Positions 1 through 9,108 of a stretch of DNA of 64,000 nucleotides are shown in pieces. Position numbers and translations under genes: made by a program. Origin of the DNA: Novosphingobium mangrovisedimenti (GTDB lineage Bacteria; Pseudomonadota; Alphaproteobacteria; Sphingomonadales; Sphingomonadaceae); NCBI RefSeq assembly GCF_025153475.1, contig NZ_JANZXA010000001.1, positions 612,643 to 676,642 of the forward strand, read 5' to 3'. A model generated the notes under the pieces. It saw nothing but the letters and a program-made list of their open reading frames with translations, made no database searches and had not been told where the DNA came from. The number at the start of each line of letters is the position of its first letter. The first letter of the stretch is position 1.

Positions 1-2940
1 GACATAGAGCACGGCGGCCCGCACCACCGGCAGCGGCGCATTGAAATTGTCGGGAAGCTGGGCGCTGGTGCCGGTGAAGTCGATCGTCGCCGCGCGTGCC
101 TTCCGGTCGATCGTGACCGACACCGCAATGCGCGCGCCATTGTCCATGGGCACGGTGAAGCGGCCATCCGAAAGCCGGTCGATCAGCGCCCGCACCGCCT
201 CCTCGGCATTGTCCTGGGCATGGGCCATGTAGGCATCGACCACCGCCCTGCCCTGCTCGGCGGCCACACGCCGCAGCTCGGACGCGCCCCGTGCGCACGA
301 GGCGACCTGCGCGCGCAGGTCGGCGAGGTTCTGGTCGATGGCACGCGAGGGATAAGGTCCCGAAGCCAGCCGCGCGCGAATCTCCTCTTCCAGCAATACG
401 CCGCGATCGACCAGCAGCACATTGTCGAGCAGCACGCCTTCGTCTTCGAGCGTCCGGCTGCCCGGCGGCATCGAACCGGGGCTGATCCCGCCAATGTCCG
501 CATGGTGCCCGCGTGCGGCGACGAACCACGCCGGTGCGGTGTCGTCGTCTTCGGCGAAGACCGGCATCACCACGGTGACATCGGGCAGGTGGGTGCCGCC
601 GTCGTAGGGCGCATTGAGCACATAGGCATCGCCGTGCAGCAGCCCGCGCCCGTCGCCGGCACGGCGCCGCAGCACCGTGCGCACGCTTTCGCCCATCGAG
701 CCGAGATGCACCGGCATGTGCGGCGCATTGGCGACGAGGTTGCCCGCACGGTCGAACACGGCGCAGGAGAAGTCGAGCCGTTCGCGGATGTTGACCGAGC
801 TGGCGCTGAACTGCAGCGCCGCGCCCATTTCCTCGGCAATGGCCATGAACAGCGCGCTCATGATCTCCAGCCGCACCGGATCGCACCCGGTACCGGAAGC
901 CACCACCGCCTGCTGCGGGGCCTTGCGGGTCAGCACCAGGTTGCCGATGGCATCGACGCACATGGCCCAGCCGGGTTCGACCACCGTGGTCGAGACATCG
1001 TCGACGACCAGCAACGGCCCTTCGGCGGCAAATCCCTCGGCCAGCCCCTCGCGCAGATAGAGCGGAACGGCATGCGCCGCGCCGTCGGTCCAGATGGTGA
1101 CCTGCCCGGCGGGCGGTGCGGAAACCAGAGGCAGCGCCAGCATGGCCCCGCCTCCGCCATGCCCCCCTGCGATCGCCTCCACCCGCAGCGTTTCCGCGAT
1201 GAGTTTCTCGCCCGCGCCGAACCCGAAGCGCCGCTGCCAGCCTTCGCGGAAACCCTCGCGCATCTCTTCCGCAGTACCGACCGGCACTTCGACGGTATTG
1301 TCGCTGCCACCGGGGCGGATCGCCAGCGTGGCCTCGGTACGGATCGACGCAGCGGGAAGGCCCTGCGCTTCCAGCCCCGCCCGCGCCGCGCCGCCAAGAT
1401 CCGCGACGGCGCTCTCGATGGCGGCCATTCCGTCCGCGTCGAGCGGCACCGCCAGCGTGCGCTGCTGCAGGAACCTGCGGTCCGCCAGCCCCATGCCATA
1501 GGCCGAAAGCACCGAGGCGAGCGGGTGGCACAGCACCGTTTCGATGCCCAGCGCATCGGCCACCTTGCAGGCATGCTGCCCGCCCGCTCCGCCGAAAGTG
1601 ACGAGCGCGGCACGCGTGACGTCATGGCCTCGCCGCAGCGAGACCGTCTTGATCGCATTGGCCATGCTGGCCACGGCGATTTCGAGGAAACCTTCCGCTG
1701 CCGCTTCGCGCGACAGCTCCCGTCCCGTCGCCGCGCGGACATCGGCCAGCACCGCATCCATCCGCTCGCGCGCGGCATCGAGCGAGAGCGACTCGTCGCC
1801 GGCGGGGCCGAAGACATGCGGGAAATGGGCCGGACGCAGCTTGCCGAGCAGCAGGTTGCAGTCGGTCACCGCCAGCGGCCCGCCACGCCGATAGCAGGCG
1901 GGTCCCGGGACAGCCCCCGCGCTTTCGGGTCCGACGAGGAAACGCGCGCCGTCGAAGTGGCAGATCGATCCGCCACCCGCCGCCACCGTCTCGATCCGCA
2001 TCATCGGCGTGCGCACCCGCGCACCGGCCACCCGCGTCTCGCTGTCGCGCTCGTACTGCCCGGCATAGTAAGACACATCGGTGGAGGTACCGCCCATGTC
2101 GAAGCCGATGACGCGGTCGAACCCGGCCTCCTTCGCCACGGCCGCCATGCCGACGATCCCGCCTGCGGGCCCCGAGAGGATCGCATCCTTGCCACGAAAG
2201 GCCGCGCCGGCGGTCAGGCCGCCGCTCGACTGCATATAGAGCGCATCGACGCGCAGCCCCAGCCCCGCCTCCAGCCCGGAGACGTAGCGACGCAGCACCG
2301 GCGAGAGATTGGCGTCCACCACGGTGGTATCCCCGCGCGCGATCAGCTTGATGAGCGGGGCAACCTCGTGGCTGACCGAGACCTGCGCGAAGCCCACCTC
2401 ACGCGCGATGTCCGCCAGCCGCACCTCGTGCGCGGTATGGCGATAGCCGTGCATCAGCACCACGGCGACGGCGCGCAAGCCCTGTTCGAAGAAATGCCGC
2501 AACCCTTCGCGCGCCGCATCCTCATCCAGCGGGCGATAGACGGTGCCATCAGCGCCCACCCGCTCGTCGATTTCCAGCGTGGCGGCATGGAGCGGTTCGG
2601 GCAGCACGATATGGCGTGCGAAGATGTCGGGCCTCTCCTGCGTACCGATCCGCAAGGCATCGCCGAAGCCCCGGGTGATCGCCAGCAGCACCGGCTCGCC
2701 CTTGCCTTCGAGCAGGGCGTTGGTGGCGACCGTGGTGCCCAGCCGCAGTTCCGCGGACGGCAGATCGCCCTCGCCCACGCCGGTGAGGCGCCGCATGGCC
2801 TCGACTGCCGCGTCGTCGTAGCGGCCCGGATCCTCGCTCAGCAGCTTGAGCCGCTCGAACCGGCCATCGGGCGCACGCGCCACGACATCGGTAAAGGTCC
2901 CGCCGCGATCGACCCAGAATTGCCAGCGCTGATCCGTCAT
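1..2940 (-). CDS. hydantoinase/5-oxoprolinase family protein (3' end cut by window)
   Basis: This is a long ATP-dependent amidohydrolase of the 5-oxoprolinase/N-methylhydantoinase class, which opens cyclic imides such as 5-oxoproline or hydantoins using ATP. It starts at the ATG complementary to 2938-2940 (MTDQRWQFWVDRGGTFTDVV); the frame stays open for 980 codons to the window edge. The N-terminal part carries the HyuA actin-like signature RGGTFTDVVA and a second GFDMGGTSTDVS motif. From about residue 690 the HyuB-type domain follows, with an NAPHMPVHLGSMGESV stretch. HyuA and HyuB are therefore fused, as in eukaryotic-type OPLAH proteins of about 1200-1300 residues, so roughly 200-300 residues are missing at the left edge. 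The substrate cannot be told from sequence. Confidence 0.9.
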   Translation of the reverse strand, partial: MTDQRWQFWVDRGGTFTDVVARAPDGRFERLKLLSEDPGRYDDAAVEAMRRLTGVGEGDLPSAELRLGTTVATNALLEGKGEPVLLAITRGFGDALRIGTQERPDIFARHIVLPEPLHAATLEIDERVGADGTVYRPLDEDAAREGLRHFFEQGLRAVAVVLMHGYRHTAHEVRLADIAREVGFAQVSVSHEVAPLIKLIARGDTTVVDANLSPVLRRYVSGLEAGLGLRVDALYMQSSGGLTAGAAFRGKDAILSGPAGGIVGMAAVAKEAGFDRVIGFDMGGTSTDVSYYAGQYERDSETRVAGARVRTPMMRIETVAAGGGSICHFDGARFLVGPESAGAVPGPACYRRGGPLAVTDCNLLLGKLRPAHFPHVFGPAGDESLSLDAARERMDAVLADVRAATGRELSREAAAEGFLEIAVASMANAIKTVSLRRGHDVTRAALVTFGGAGGQHACKVADALGIETVLCHPLASVLSAYGMGLADRRFLQQRTLAVPLDADGMAAIESAVADLGGAARAGLEAQGLPAASIRTEATLAIRPGGSDNTVEVPVGTAEEMREGFREGWQRRFGFGAGEKLIAETLRVEAIAGGHGGGGAMLALPLVSAPPAGQVTIWTDGAAHAVPLYLREGLAEGFAAEGPLLVVDDVSTTVVEPGWAMCVDAIGNLVLTRKAPQQAVVASGTGCDPVRLEIMSALFMAIAEEMGAALQFSASSVNIRERLDFSCAVFDRAGNLVANAPHMPVHLGSMGESVRTVLRRRAGDGRGLLHGDAYVLNAPYDGGTHLPDVTVVMPVFAEDDDTAPAWFVAARGHHADIGGISPGSMPPGSRTLEDEGVLLDNVLLVDRGVLLEEEIRARLASGPYPSRAIDQNLADLRAQVASCARGASELRRVAAEQGRAVVDAYMAHAQDNAEEAVRALIDRLSDGRFTVPMDNGARIAVSVTIDRKARAATIDFTGTSAQLPDNFNAPLPVVRAAVLYV

Positions 2941-3027
2941 AGGGCGCCCTCATGCCAAGGGTGCGCGAGGATGCCTAGGGCGCTTGGGCAAATTCCGACG
3001 CCGGGTCGCGATGTGCGGCAGCTTTGC

Positions 3028-3552
3028 TCAACGGCCGAATAGCGGGATGGCCTGCGCCAGCCACAGGGCATTGACCTGCGCTGCAACGTAAAGCCCGAAA
3101 CCGAAGGACAGGTGCGCGACCAGACTTCTTCGGCGCGCCACGTTCGGCCGCGGCGTCCTGGCCGCCGCCACACCTGCCCCCATGCCCGGCTGCAGGATCA
3201 GGAAAGGGGCCAGGACCGTCGCCGTCCCGAACCCGAGTGCGGGCCAGAGCGTCGGATCGAACGCCCACCCGCGCCCCCACAGACCGAGAAAGACAGCGGC
3301 GAACATCACACCTATCCCGTAATGGGCGACCCAGCCCATGGTACGCTCTCCCCGCACAGGGCGGGCACGTCCTATCGCGTCATGGATGAACCGCCCTTCG
3401 CGCATATGGCCCAGCCAGCGTCCAACCATGGCGTAATCCAGCGACGGCACGCCGAAGAGACGCTTCTGTATCCATGCATAGACATCCATGAAAGCCGTCG
3501 CACCGACGCCGATCGTCAATGCACTGAGCCCGTAGATGAGGTTCTGGGTCAT
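3028..3552 (-). CDS. DUF2938 family membrane protein
   Basis: A 174-residue integral membrane protein with about four to five hydrophobic segments. The order of features (IGVGATAFMDVYAWI at the start, SLDYAMVGRWLGHM, the GERTMGWVAHYGIGV segment and the conserved ILQPGMGAG motif) matches the DUF2938 family as I remember it. The function of that family is unknown. It is transcribed away from the short intergenic stretch before the phosphotransferase-like gene and is not obviously in an operon with either neighbour. Confidence is high that it is a gene and good for the family name. Confidence 0.85.
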   Translation of the reverse strand: MTQNLIYGLSALTIGVGATAFMDVYAWIQKRLFGVPSLDYAMVGRWLGHMREGRFIHDAIGRARPVRGERTMGWVAHYGIGVMFAAVFLGLWGRGWAFDPTLWPALGFGTATVLAPFLILQPGMGAGVAAARTPRPNVARRRSLVAHLSFGFGLYVAAQVNALWLAQAIPLFGR

Positions 3553-3671
3553 GCCTTCTCACTTGTACCAAGGGTCGAAGCCTCATCCTGTACAAGTTCA
3601 AGCCGACTTGAGGTCAAGGGTGAATACCCCCCAGCAAAGACGGCAAGTCGCACTGCGTTATTCGATGCCGA

Positions 3672-4367
3672 TCAGTCCTTCCCCGAAGGGGCGAACCTCT
3701 CACGCAGCGCATCGAAGGCCGTGCCCGGTCCCTCGGCCAGCCGTGCCTCGATCATGGCGCAGACTTCTTCGGGCCCATGCACCGAAGTGTCGATGGTGAG
3801 GTCGGACACGTCGTTGCGGTACATTTCCTCGTAGAACCATGGCCTGAGGCGCGTCAGGCGGTCGATGATCTTGCGCGCCGCATCCTCGCCGAGCAGGTCG
3901 ACGGGGATTTTCTTGTCCATGGCCCGTTCGGCCACGCGGCGTTCGAGTACCTCGAAGGGCGGTTTGAGCGTGACGAGCAGCACCGGCAGCCCCTCGGTAC
4001 GACGCACGAGGTCCTGCAGCACGGGCGGGTCGCTCATCAGCAAGTGGTCGAACACGACGTTGAGCCCCTGCCGAGAGGTGGCCGCCATCCATTCGTGAAG
4101 CGCGGCGAAGGCCGCCGTGCCCTTCGGCCCGAAGCGCCAGCGCAGCGCGCCTTCGGGGTCGGCAGGGTCGACCGGAACCGCCTCTATGCCTTCGGCCGCG
4201 CGCGGGCCGTGGTGGCCGAACTTGGCGGGCAGGGTGTTCGCCGTGAAATGATCGATGCCGTAGAGCAGCCAGTAATCGTCCTGCCGCTTCTGGAACAGCT
4301 CGCAAGTGGTCGACTTGCCCGAGCCCGAAGTGCCGTTGACGACGACGATCTGGCCCAACTGGCTCAT
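3672..4367 (-). CDS. chloramphenicol phosphotransferase-like P-loop kinase
   Basis: A 231-residue P-loop protein. The Walker A motif GTSGSGKST lies at about residues 13-21, followed by a YGIDHF segment typical of chloramphenicol 3-O-phosphotransferase (CPT)-like small-molecule kinases. FDHLLMSD in the middle resembles the CPT aspartate region. The ATG overlaps the stop of the upstream AttH-like gene (ATGA, 4364-4367), so the two are probably translated together. CPT-like proteins are common in genomes with no chloramphenicol resistance, and the true substrate here is unknown; an aromatic or steroid intermediate handled by the two upstream proteins is possible but unproven. Confidence 0.8.
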   Translation of the reverse strand: MSQLGQIVVVNGTSGSGKSTTCELFQKRQDDYWLLYGIDHFTANTLPAKFGHHGPRAAEGIEAVPVDPADPEGALRWRFGPKGTAAFAALHEWMAATSRQGLNVVFDHLLMSDPPVLQDLVRRTEGLPVLLVTLKPPFEVLERRVAERAMDKKIPVDLLGEDAARKIIDRLTRLRPWFYEEMYRNDVSDLTIDTSVHGPEEVCAMIEARLAEGPGTAFDALRERFAPSGKD

Positions 4368-5308
4368 GCTTCACTCCCCAGCGCGATCTCGCCGCGCGCG
4401 ATGCGGCGGAAGCGTTCGGCGGGGGCGAATTCCTGGTTATCGCCCCAGTGCTCGACGCCGTCCCAGTCCCAGCGGGTGAGCGACCAGACCACGGTGTGAT
4501 CGGTATAGCCGGTGAAGACGAGGCCGGGATCGATCCAGCCGGTCGCCTCCATGCTGCGCCCGAGCTGGTCCTTTGCCTGCCACAGCACCTTCGCCGGGCC
4601 GAACTCGCCCCATTCGAGCACTTCGCGGCGGCCCGAGATCAGGCTGGCCATCTCGCCGTCCTTCCAGATGAAGCCGCCGATGGAGAGCGCATCGCGCCCT
4701 TCGCCCATGGCGATCGCGTGGAAGGCGCTGCCTTCGGCAATGCCCCAGAAATAGCCGCCGCAAGCCAGCGATTCGTATTCGCGCGCGCCGTAGGAGGTAT
4801 CGCGCATCGAGAAGCAGTCGATCCTGAACGTCTCGCCATGGCGCACGACCGTGCCGGTCATGCGGCCGGGCTGCTCGATGTGGAACTTGGCGGTGGCGGC
4901 CTGTCCGGCATTGCCCGTCTTCAACTCGTGCATCGGGCCGATCGCGGTCCAGGTCAGGTCCATCGTCAGACCGTCCTTGTCGTAGTCGATCTTGTACTTC
5001 GAAAGCGGCTCTATCATCCGGCACGAGAGCGAATTGCGCGCCTTCATGTCGAACTTGCCGCGCACGTCCTGCGGCAGCGCCTGCAGGTGGCTCCACTGGT
5101 AGTGCAGGCAGTTCCACTGATACGTGCCCGAGGGATCCCACAGCACCGGGCCGCCGTTGAGCATACCCATGTTGGGGCGGAAATAGTACTGGATCATCCC
5201 GTGGATGTGCCGCTCGGGGATCGAGAGCGAGAACCAGACGCTCTCGTTCCAGTAGGGATTGTCGTCGCGCCCGGCCCCGAAGTGGTCGGCAAAGCCCAGG
5301 TCAATCAT
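4364..5308 (-). CDS. AttH/hydroxyneurosporene-synthase-like protein
   Basis: A 314-residue soluble protein rich in Trp, Gly and Asp, with no signal peptide. The pattern of repeated beta strands (GGPVLWDPSG, LTWTAIGPMHEL, GYTDHTVVWSLTRWDW) resembles the lipocalin-like AttH / hydroxyneurosporene synthase group, which is often found in sphingomonad catabolic clusters. I place the start at 5308 rather than 24 bases upstream because this ATG overlaps the TGA of the SnoaL-like gene (ATGA), giving the same coupling as at its own 3' end. The reaction is unknown; the family assignment is moderate. Confidence 0.75.
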   Translation of the reverse strand: MIDLGFADHFGAGRDDNPYWNESVWFSLSIPERHIHGMIQYYFRPNMGMLNGGPVLWDPSGTYQWNCLHYQWSHLQALPQDVRGKFDMKARNSLSCRMIEPLSKYKIDYDKDGLTMDLTWTAIGPMHELKTGNAGQAATAKFHIEQPGRMTGTVVRHGETFRIDCFSMRDTSYGAREYESLACGGYFWGIAEGSAFHAIAMGEGRDALSIGGFIWKDGEMASLISGRREVLEWGEFGPAKVLWQAKDQLGRSMEATGWIDPGLVFTGYTDHTVVWSLTRWDWDGVEHWGDNQEFAPAERFRRIARGEIALGSEA

Positions 5309-5760
5309 TGCGGGGCCTTTCCTTCCGGCCATTCGATGTCGAGACGAAGCCGCGTGAGCGTCAGCGTGGCGATGCGCCAGGCGCCATCCTCGACGCGGTA
5401 GGTTTCATGGTAGTGGCCGCGCCCGAGGATGGACTTCCACCCCTCGCGCGGGTGGGCGGTGTCCCAGACGATCACGTCCTGCATCGCCCAGATGGCCGAG
5501 GCGTTTTCGGCGTCCTGCACCTCGATCTCGCCGGTCAGCCCCTGATGGCAGGACACGGCATGTTCGAGCGAGGTCTTCAGGCTCTGCGCATAGGCCGCGC
5601 CGCCGCACAGCCAGATGTCCCCACCGGGCGTGAGCACTTTCATGTCGCGAGTGAACACGCCTTTCAGCGCGGACCACTGCTTGGTGTCCATCAAACGGAA
5701 ATAGCGCGCCTTGAGATTGCGGATTGCCTCGATCGCCTCGAGACGTTCCAGCCTGTCCAT
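5305..5760 (-). CDS. SnoaL-like / nuclear transport factor 2-fold protein
   Basis: A 151-residue protein of the SnoaL_4/NTF2-like type: an N-terminal helix (LERLEAIEAIRNLKARYFRLMDTKQW) leads into a cone-shaped alpha+beta barrel, ending with a WRIATLTLTRLRLD strand. Members act as small isomerases, hydratases or dehydratases, or as subunits that bind hydrophobic ligands. It is the first gene of a three-gene unit linked by two ATGA overlaps (with the AttH-like and CPT-like genes), so the three probably serve one catabolic or modification step. The substrate is unknown. Confidence 0.85.
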   Translation of the reverse strand: MDRLERLEAIEAIRNLKARYFRLMDTKQWSALKGVFTRDMKVLTPGGDIWLCGGAAYAQSLKTSLEHAVSCHQGLTGEIEVQDAENASAIWAMQDVIVWDTAHPREGWKSILGRGHYHETYRVEDGAWRIATLTLTRLRLDIEWPEGKAPQ

Positions 5761-5948
5761 GTCCTCTCCCCACTATGTTTGACGAGAGGGAAGCAGGGCG
5801 TCGGTCTGATTTCAAGCGCAGCACGCGCGAGGGTTTCGATAGCAGGCCCGGGCTGAAGGAGGCTGCTATCGCGTTGTCTTTGCGAAGAGCGGTCTTTCCG
5901 GGCACGCCGACGTTGCAGACATTATGAGCATGCGCCACAACCAATCCC

Positions 5949-6224
5949 ATGGCCAACATAGACGCAAATTTCCTCGCCCAACTTCCGCTGGACGAGATGG
6001 CCAGGGTCACATTCTACAAGCGCGATGAGATCACGAATGACCTGATCTGTTGCGAGGTCGTGATGAATAGCCAGACTTGGAGTTTCCATGAGGAAAACGT
6101 CGGCTGGGGTTTACTTATCAAGCACCTGGAGAACCTTCCCGGTTTTCGTTCCGACTGGTTTTCAGCTGTATCGCAGCCGCCCTTCGCCGCGAGCGAGACG
6201 GTGGCCTTTAGTCGTGAGGGGTAA
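5949..6224 (+). CDS. small hypothetical protein
   Basis: A 91-residue soluble protein of mixed composition. Its aromatic-rich middle (QTWSFHEENVGWGLLIKHL) and a FRSDWF motif give it the look of a folded domain rather than a chance frame. Third-position G+C appears lower than in the neighbours. No known domain is recognised. It stands alone between the SnoaL-like gene (other strand) and a repeat element, and could be a recent acquisition. Confidence 0.55.
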   Translation: MANIDANFLAQLPLDEMARVTFYKRDEITNDLICCEVVMNSQTWSFHEENVGWGLLIKHLENLPGFRSDWFSAVSQPPFAASETVAFSREG

Positions 6225-6314
6225 CGTCCGCCACCCGACTTTTCTGCCATCCAGACCGCGCTAGGAGTATCCCAGCAGCGGACGTTGTAAATGCGCGTGT
6301 CCACGCACTCCGGA

Positions 6315-6341
6315 GTGTCTCGACTCCGCTCGACACGAACG
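6315..6341. repeat. short palindromic repeat (GTGTCTCGAC family)
   Basis: The stretch contains GTGTCTCGAC and, seven bases on, CGACACGAACG, forming an imperfect hairpin. The same words recur in a larger composite at 35578-35682. It lies between the small hypothetical gene and the M20 hydrolase gene (6225-6360), where no gene is seen. Confidence 0.6.
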
Positions 6342-6360
6342 GGACGTGGTGCAGCCTGAC

Positions 6361-7578
6361 CTAGCTCCACCCGCGTTCCAAAAACGTCGTAGCCAGCCCC
6401 GCCAGATAGGCCGCGCCCTGCGGCATCACGCTTTCATCGACCATCATCCTGGTCGAGTGGATGCCGCAGCAGTGCGCCCAGTCGTCGCCTTCGTGGCTGA
6501 CGCCGAGGAAGAACATCGCGCCCTGGACCTTTTCGAGTACATAGGCGAAGTCTTCCGCGCCCATGATCGGGTCCGGGAGGCGCAGGAAGGCCTGATCGCC
6601 GAACATCGCGCGCGCGACGTTCTCGCCGAAATCGACCGCGCCTGCATCGCACAGCGTGACCGGGAAACCTTCGTGGATGGCCACTTCGCCGGTGAGCCCG
6701 TGGGCGCCGGCGATGCCCGCCACCAGCAGCGGCAGTTCCTCCTTGAGCCGCGCCCGGCTGGCCGCGGAGAGCGTGCGCATCGTGCCGGTCATTTTCGCAG
6801 TGTCGGGAACGACGTTGTGCGCCGTGCCGCTCTCGATCTTCGAGATCGAGACGACGACCGGATCGAACACGCTGTAGCGGCGCGCGACCATGGTCTGGAT
6901 GGCGCTCACGATCTCGCAGGCGACCGGCACTGGATCGAGCGTGTCATGCGGCATCGAGGCATGGCCGCCGCGCCCGGTGACCGTGATCCGCAGTTCGTCG
7001 GCCGCCGCCAGCAGCGCGCCGGCGCGCCCGCCAACGAGGCCATGCTGGGCATTGGGCATGACATGGAGGGCAAAGGCGGCATCGGGCAGCGGCCGGTCGA
7101 ATCCCTCGCCGCCGAGCAGCCCGTCCTCGAGCATGAAGCGGGCGCCGTGATAGCCCTCCTCGCCCGGCTGGAACATGAAGCGCACTTCGCCTTTCAGCGT
7201 GTCCGCCCGGGCGGCGAGGATCTCCGCCGCGCCGGCCAGCATGGCCGTGTGCGCATCGTGGCCGCAGGCATGCATCATGCCGGGGACATTCGAGGCAAAG
7301 GGAAGCCCCGTCTCCTCGGGCATGGGCAGAGCATCCATGTCGCCGCGCAGCAGCACGCTACGCCCTGCTCCGGCGCCGCCCCTGAGCGTCGCGACAAGCC
7401 CCGTGGTGGACGGCCCCTCGCACCATTCGAGCGGCAGATGCGCCAGCGCCTCGCGAACCTTGTCGCGCGTTTTCGGGGTATGCAGGCCGATCTCGGGTTC
7501 GGCGTGAATGGCGCGGCGAAGCGCGACGATGCGATCGGAAAGGGTCGCAGCCTCGGCGGTCAGGGTCGTGGTGGACAT
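6361..7578 (-). CDS. M20 family amidohydrolase (hippurate hydrolase-like)
   Basis: A 405-residue metal-dependent amidase/peptidase of the M20D group, which removes acyl groups from N-acyl amino acids such as hippurate. Visible signatures are LLRGDMDALP, the Cys/His metal segment MHACGHDAHTAML, the catalytic pair in PGEEGYHGARFM, and the closing GAEDFAYVL region. Length and order are normal for HipO/AbgB-like enzymes. It has no signal peptide, so it acts in the cytoplasm. It lies 19 bases downstream of the flippase gene on the same strand and may share its transcript. The substrate is not determined by the sequence. Confidence 0.9.
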   Translation of the reverse strand: MSTTTLTAEAATLSDRIVALRRAIHAEPEIGLHTPKTRDKVREALAHLPLEWCEGPSTTGLVATLRGGAGAGRSVLLRGDMDALPMPEETGLPFASNVPGMMHACGHDAHTAMLAGAAEILAARADTLKGEVRFMFQPGEEGYHGARFMLEDGLLGGEGFDRPLPDAAFALHVMPNAQHGLVGGRAGALLAAADELRITVTGRGGHASMPHDTLDPVPVACEIVSAIQTMVARRYSVFDPVVVSISKIESGTAHNVVPDTAKMTGTMRTLSAASRARLKEELPLLVAGIAGAHGLTGEVAIHEGFPVTLCDAGAVDFGENVARAMFGDQAFLRLPDPIMGAEDFAYVLEKVQGAMFFLGVSHEGDDWAHCCGIHSTRMMVDESVMPQGAAYLAGLATTFLERGWS

Positions 7579-7597
7579 GCCCGCATGATAGCCGGGG

Positions 7598-8959
7598 TCA
7601 GCCGTCTGTCGAGCCGGGTTCTTCCGTTACCAGCCCGATCTCGTCGCGCTCCAGCCGCTGCAACGTGTGCCAGGCCATCACGCCCATCGCCAGATAGGAC
7701 GTGCCGCCGGCCAGCGCCACGGCCCAGGCCGCGCCCGAGGGACCGATCGGGATGAAGAGATAGAGACCGACGGCCAGTCCGCAGACCGCCAGCAGCCGCG
7801 CGAACAGCGAAAGCCGCGCCCGGCCGGTCGCATGCAGGACGGGCTCGAAGGCGACACTGGCGAGATCGAAGCTCGCGGCGATCGTCAACGGCACGAGAAT
7901 CGCCGCGCCCTGCTCGAAGTCGGGCCCGGCGATCAGTTCGAGGATATAGCGGCCCGCGACCAGCGCGATGGCGACAACGACCATTCCGGCAATCCCGGCG
8001 ATGGTGCTTGTCTGCCACGCCAGCTTGCGGAACTCACGCGCCTCCGACGACACCCGGGCCCGCGCCACTTCGGCATAGACCGAGCGCGTCAGCAGGGTCG
8101 AGAGCTTGCTGAGCGACTGCGAAATCTGCGAGGCCAGCCGGTAGAGACCGGCCGCGCGCGTACCGACGAAGGCACCGACCGCGAGCAGCGGCCCGTTCTT
8201 CATCATCGCCTCCAGCGTGGCGCCGGCGTACGTCACGAGGAAGAACTGGCCCACGCCCTCGTTCTCGGCGAAGGCCTGCCGCCATTTTCCGAGATTGGAA
8301 AGCCGCACGGCCTGCGGGCACAGATGGCGTGCCATGGCCCAGTAGAGAATGGCCTCGAGAATATCGATCGCGGCCCAGGCGAACAGGAACCGCCCGACGC
8401 TCGGCCCGGTCCACCAGATCAGCAGCGCCGCCGCCAGCCGCCCTATGGGGACGACGGCCTCGACGTAGACCGCCTTGTCGAAGCGGTGGAGCGCACGCAC
8501 GATCCCGGTCGGCGCTGAGACCAGCGCCCAGAGCGACCCGCAGCAGAACCAGAAGGCCATGTCGATATAGTTCGGGTTCAGTTCCAGGACATGCGCGAAG
8601 CCATAGATCAGCACCGCGGCCAGCGCGCAGCCGAGCATGGCGCCGGCGGCATCGAGCATGCCGCAAAGCATGCCCAGCCTGCCGAACTTGTCCCATTCCT
8701 CCGCATGGACATGCTCGCTGCCATAGCGCACCACCACCCGCCAGGTCTGGAAACCGGCAATCGCGATCAGCGCCTGCGCGGTGCCGAAAATCAGCGAAAA
8801 GTGACCGAAATCCTTGAGGCCCAGCGTGCGCGTCAGAATGGCAAGGTAAAGCAGGCCGCAAACGGCACCGAAGCCTTTGCCCCCGAGCAGCCAGGCGGTG
8901 TTCTGAAGTATCCGCCCTAGGGGAGAAGCGTTCTCATGGCGGTCACGTTTGGCGGACAT
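7598..8959 (-). CDS. oligosaccharide flippase (MOP/Wzx-like)
   Basis: A 453-residue polytopic membrane protein with about 12-14 hydrophobic segments spread evenly along its length, beginning NTAWLLGGKGFGAVCGLLYL after a short basic N terminus. This is the usual start of polysaccharide biosynthesis proteins in the MOP superfamily (RfbX/Wzx-like), which flip lipid-linked glycans or lipids across the inner membrane. It is divergent from the nucleotidyltransferase gene at 9109, with a 149-base shared promoter region. Next to the lipid-type genes at 9-17 kb it could move a lipid-linked product, but this is inference. Confidence 0.85.
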   Translation of the reverse strand: MSAKRDRHENASPLGRILQNTAWLLGGKGFGAVCGLLYLAILTRTLGLKDFGHFSLIFGTAQALIAIAGFQTWRVVVRYGSEHVHAEEWDKFGRLGMLCGMLDAAGAMLGCALAAVLIYGFAHVLELNPNYIDMAFWFCCGSLWALVSAPTGIVRALHRFDKAVYVEAVVPIGRLAAALLIWWTGPSVGRFLFAWAAIDILEAILYWAMARHLCPQAVRLSNLGKWRQAFAENEGVGQFFLVTYAGATLEAMMKNGPLLAVGAFVGTRAAGLYRLASQISQSLSKLSTLLTRSVYAEVARARVSSEAREFRKLAWQTSTIAGIAGMVVVAIALVAGRYILELIAGPDFEQGAAILVPLTIAASFDLASVAFEPVLHATGRARLSLFARLLAVCGLAVGLYLFIPIGPSGAAWAVALAGGTSYLAMGVMAWHTLQRLERDEIGLVTEEPGSTDG

Positions 8960-9108
8960 CGCGGGTGCATTTGGACGAGCAGGCTTTCACTTGCAAGGTT
9001 TGGCGTGAGGCATATTGGCGCGTAGCACCCGGCTCAAGCGCGACCTTTCCCTTTCAGCGCACAACCGCTAGAGCGCCCGGCTTGCCCAGCTAGACAGAAA
9101 ACGACTCC

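Noticed and set aside
220..3042. Long open frame on the plus strand
   Set aside because: It is antisense to the oxoprolinase gene, has Arg/His/Gly-rich composition, and no domain; high G+C creates such frames. The same applies to long antisense frames over purH, dxs, thrS, the heparinase-like gene and the cco operon.
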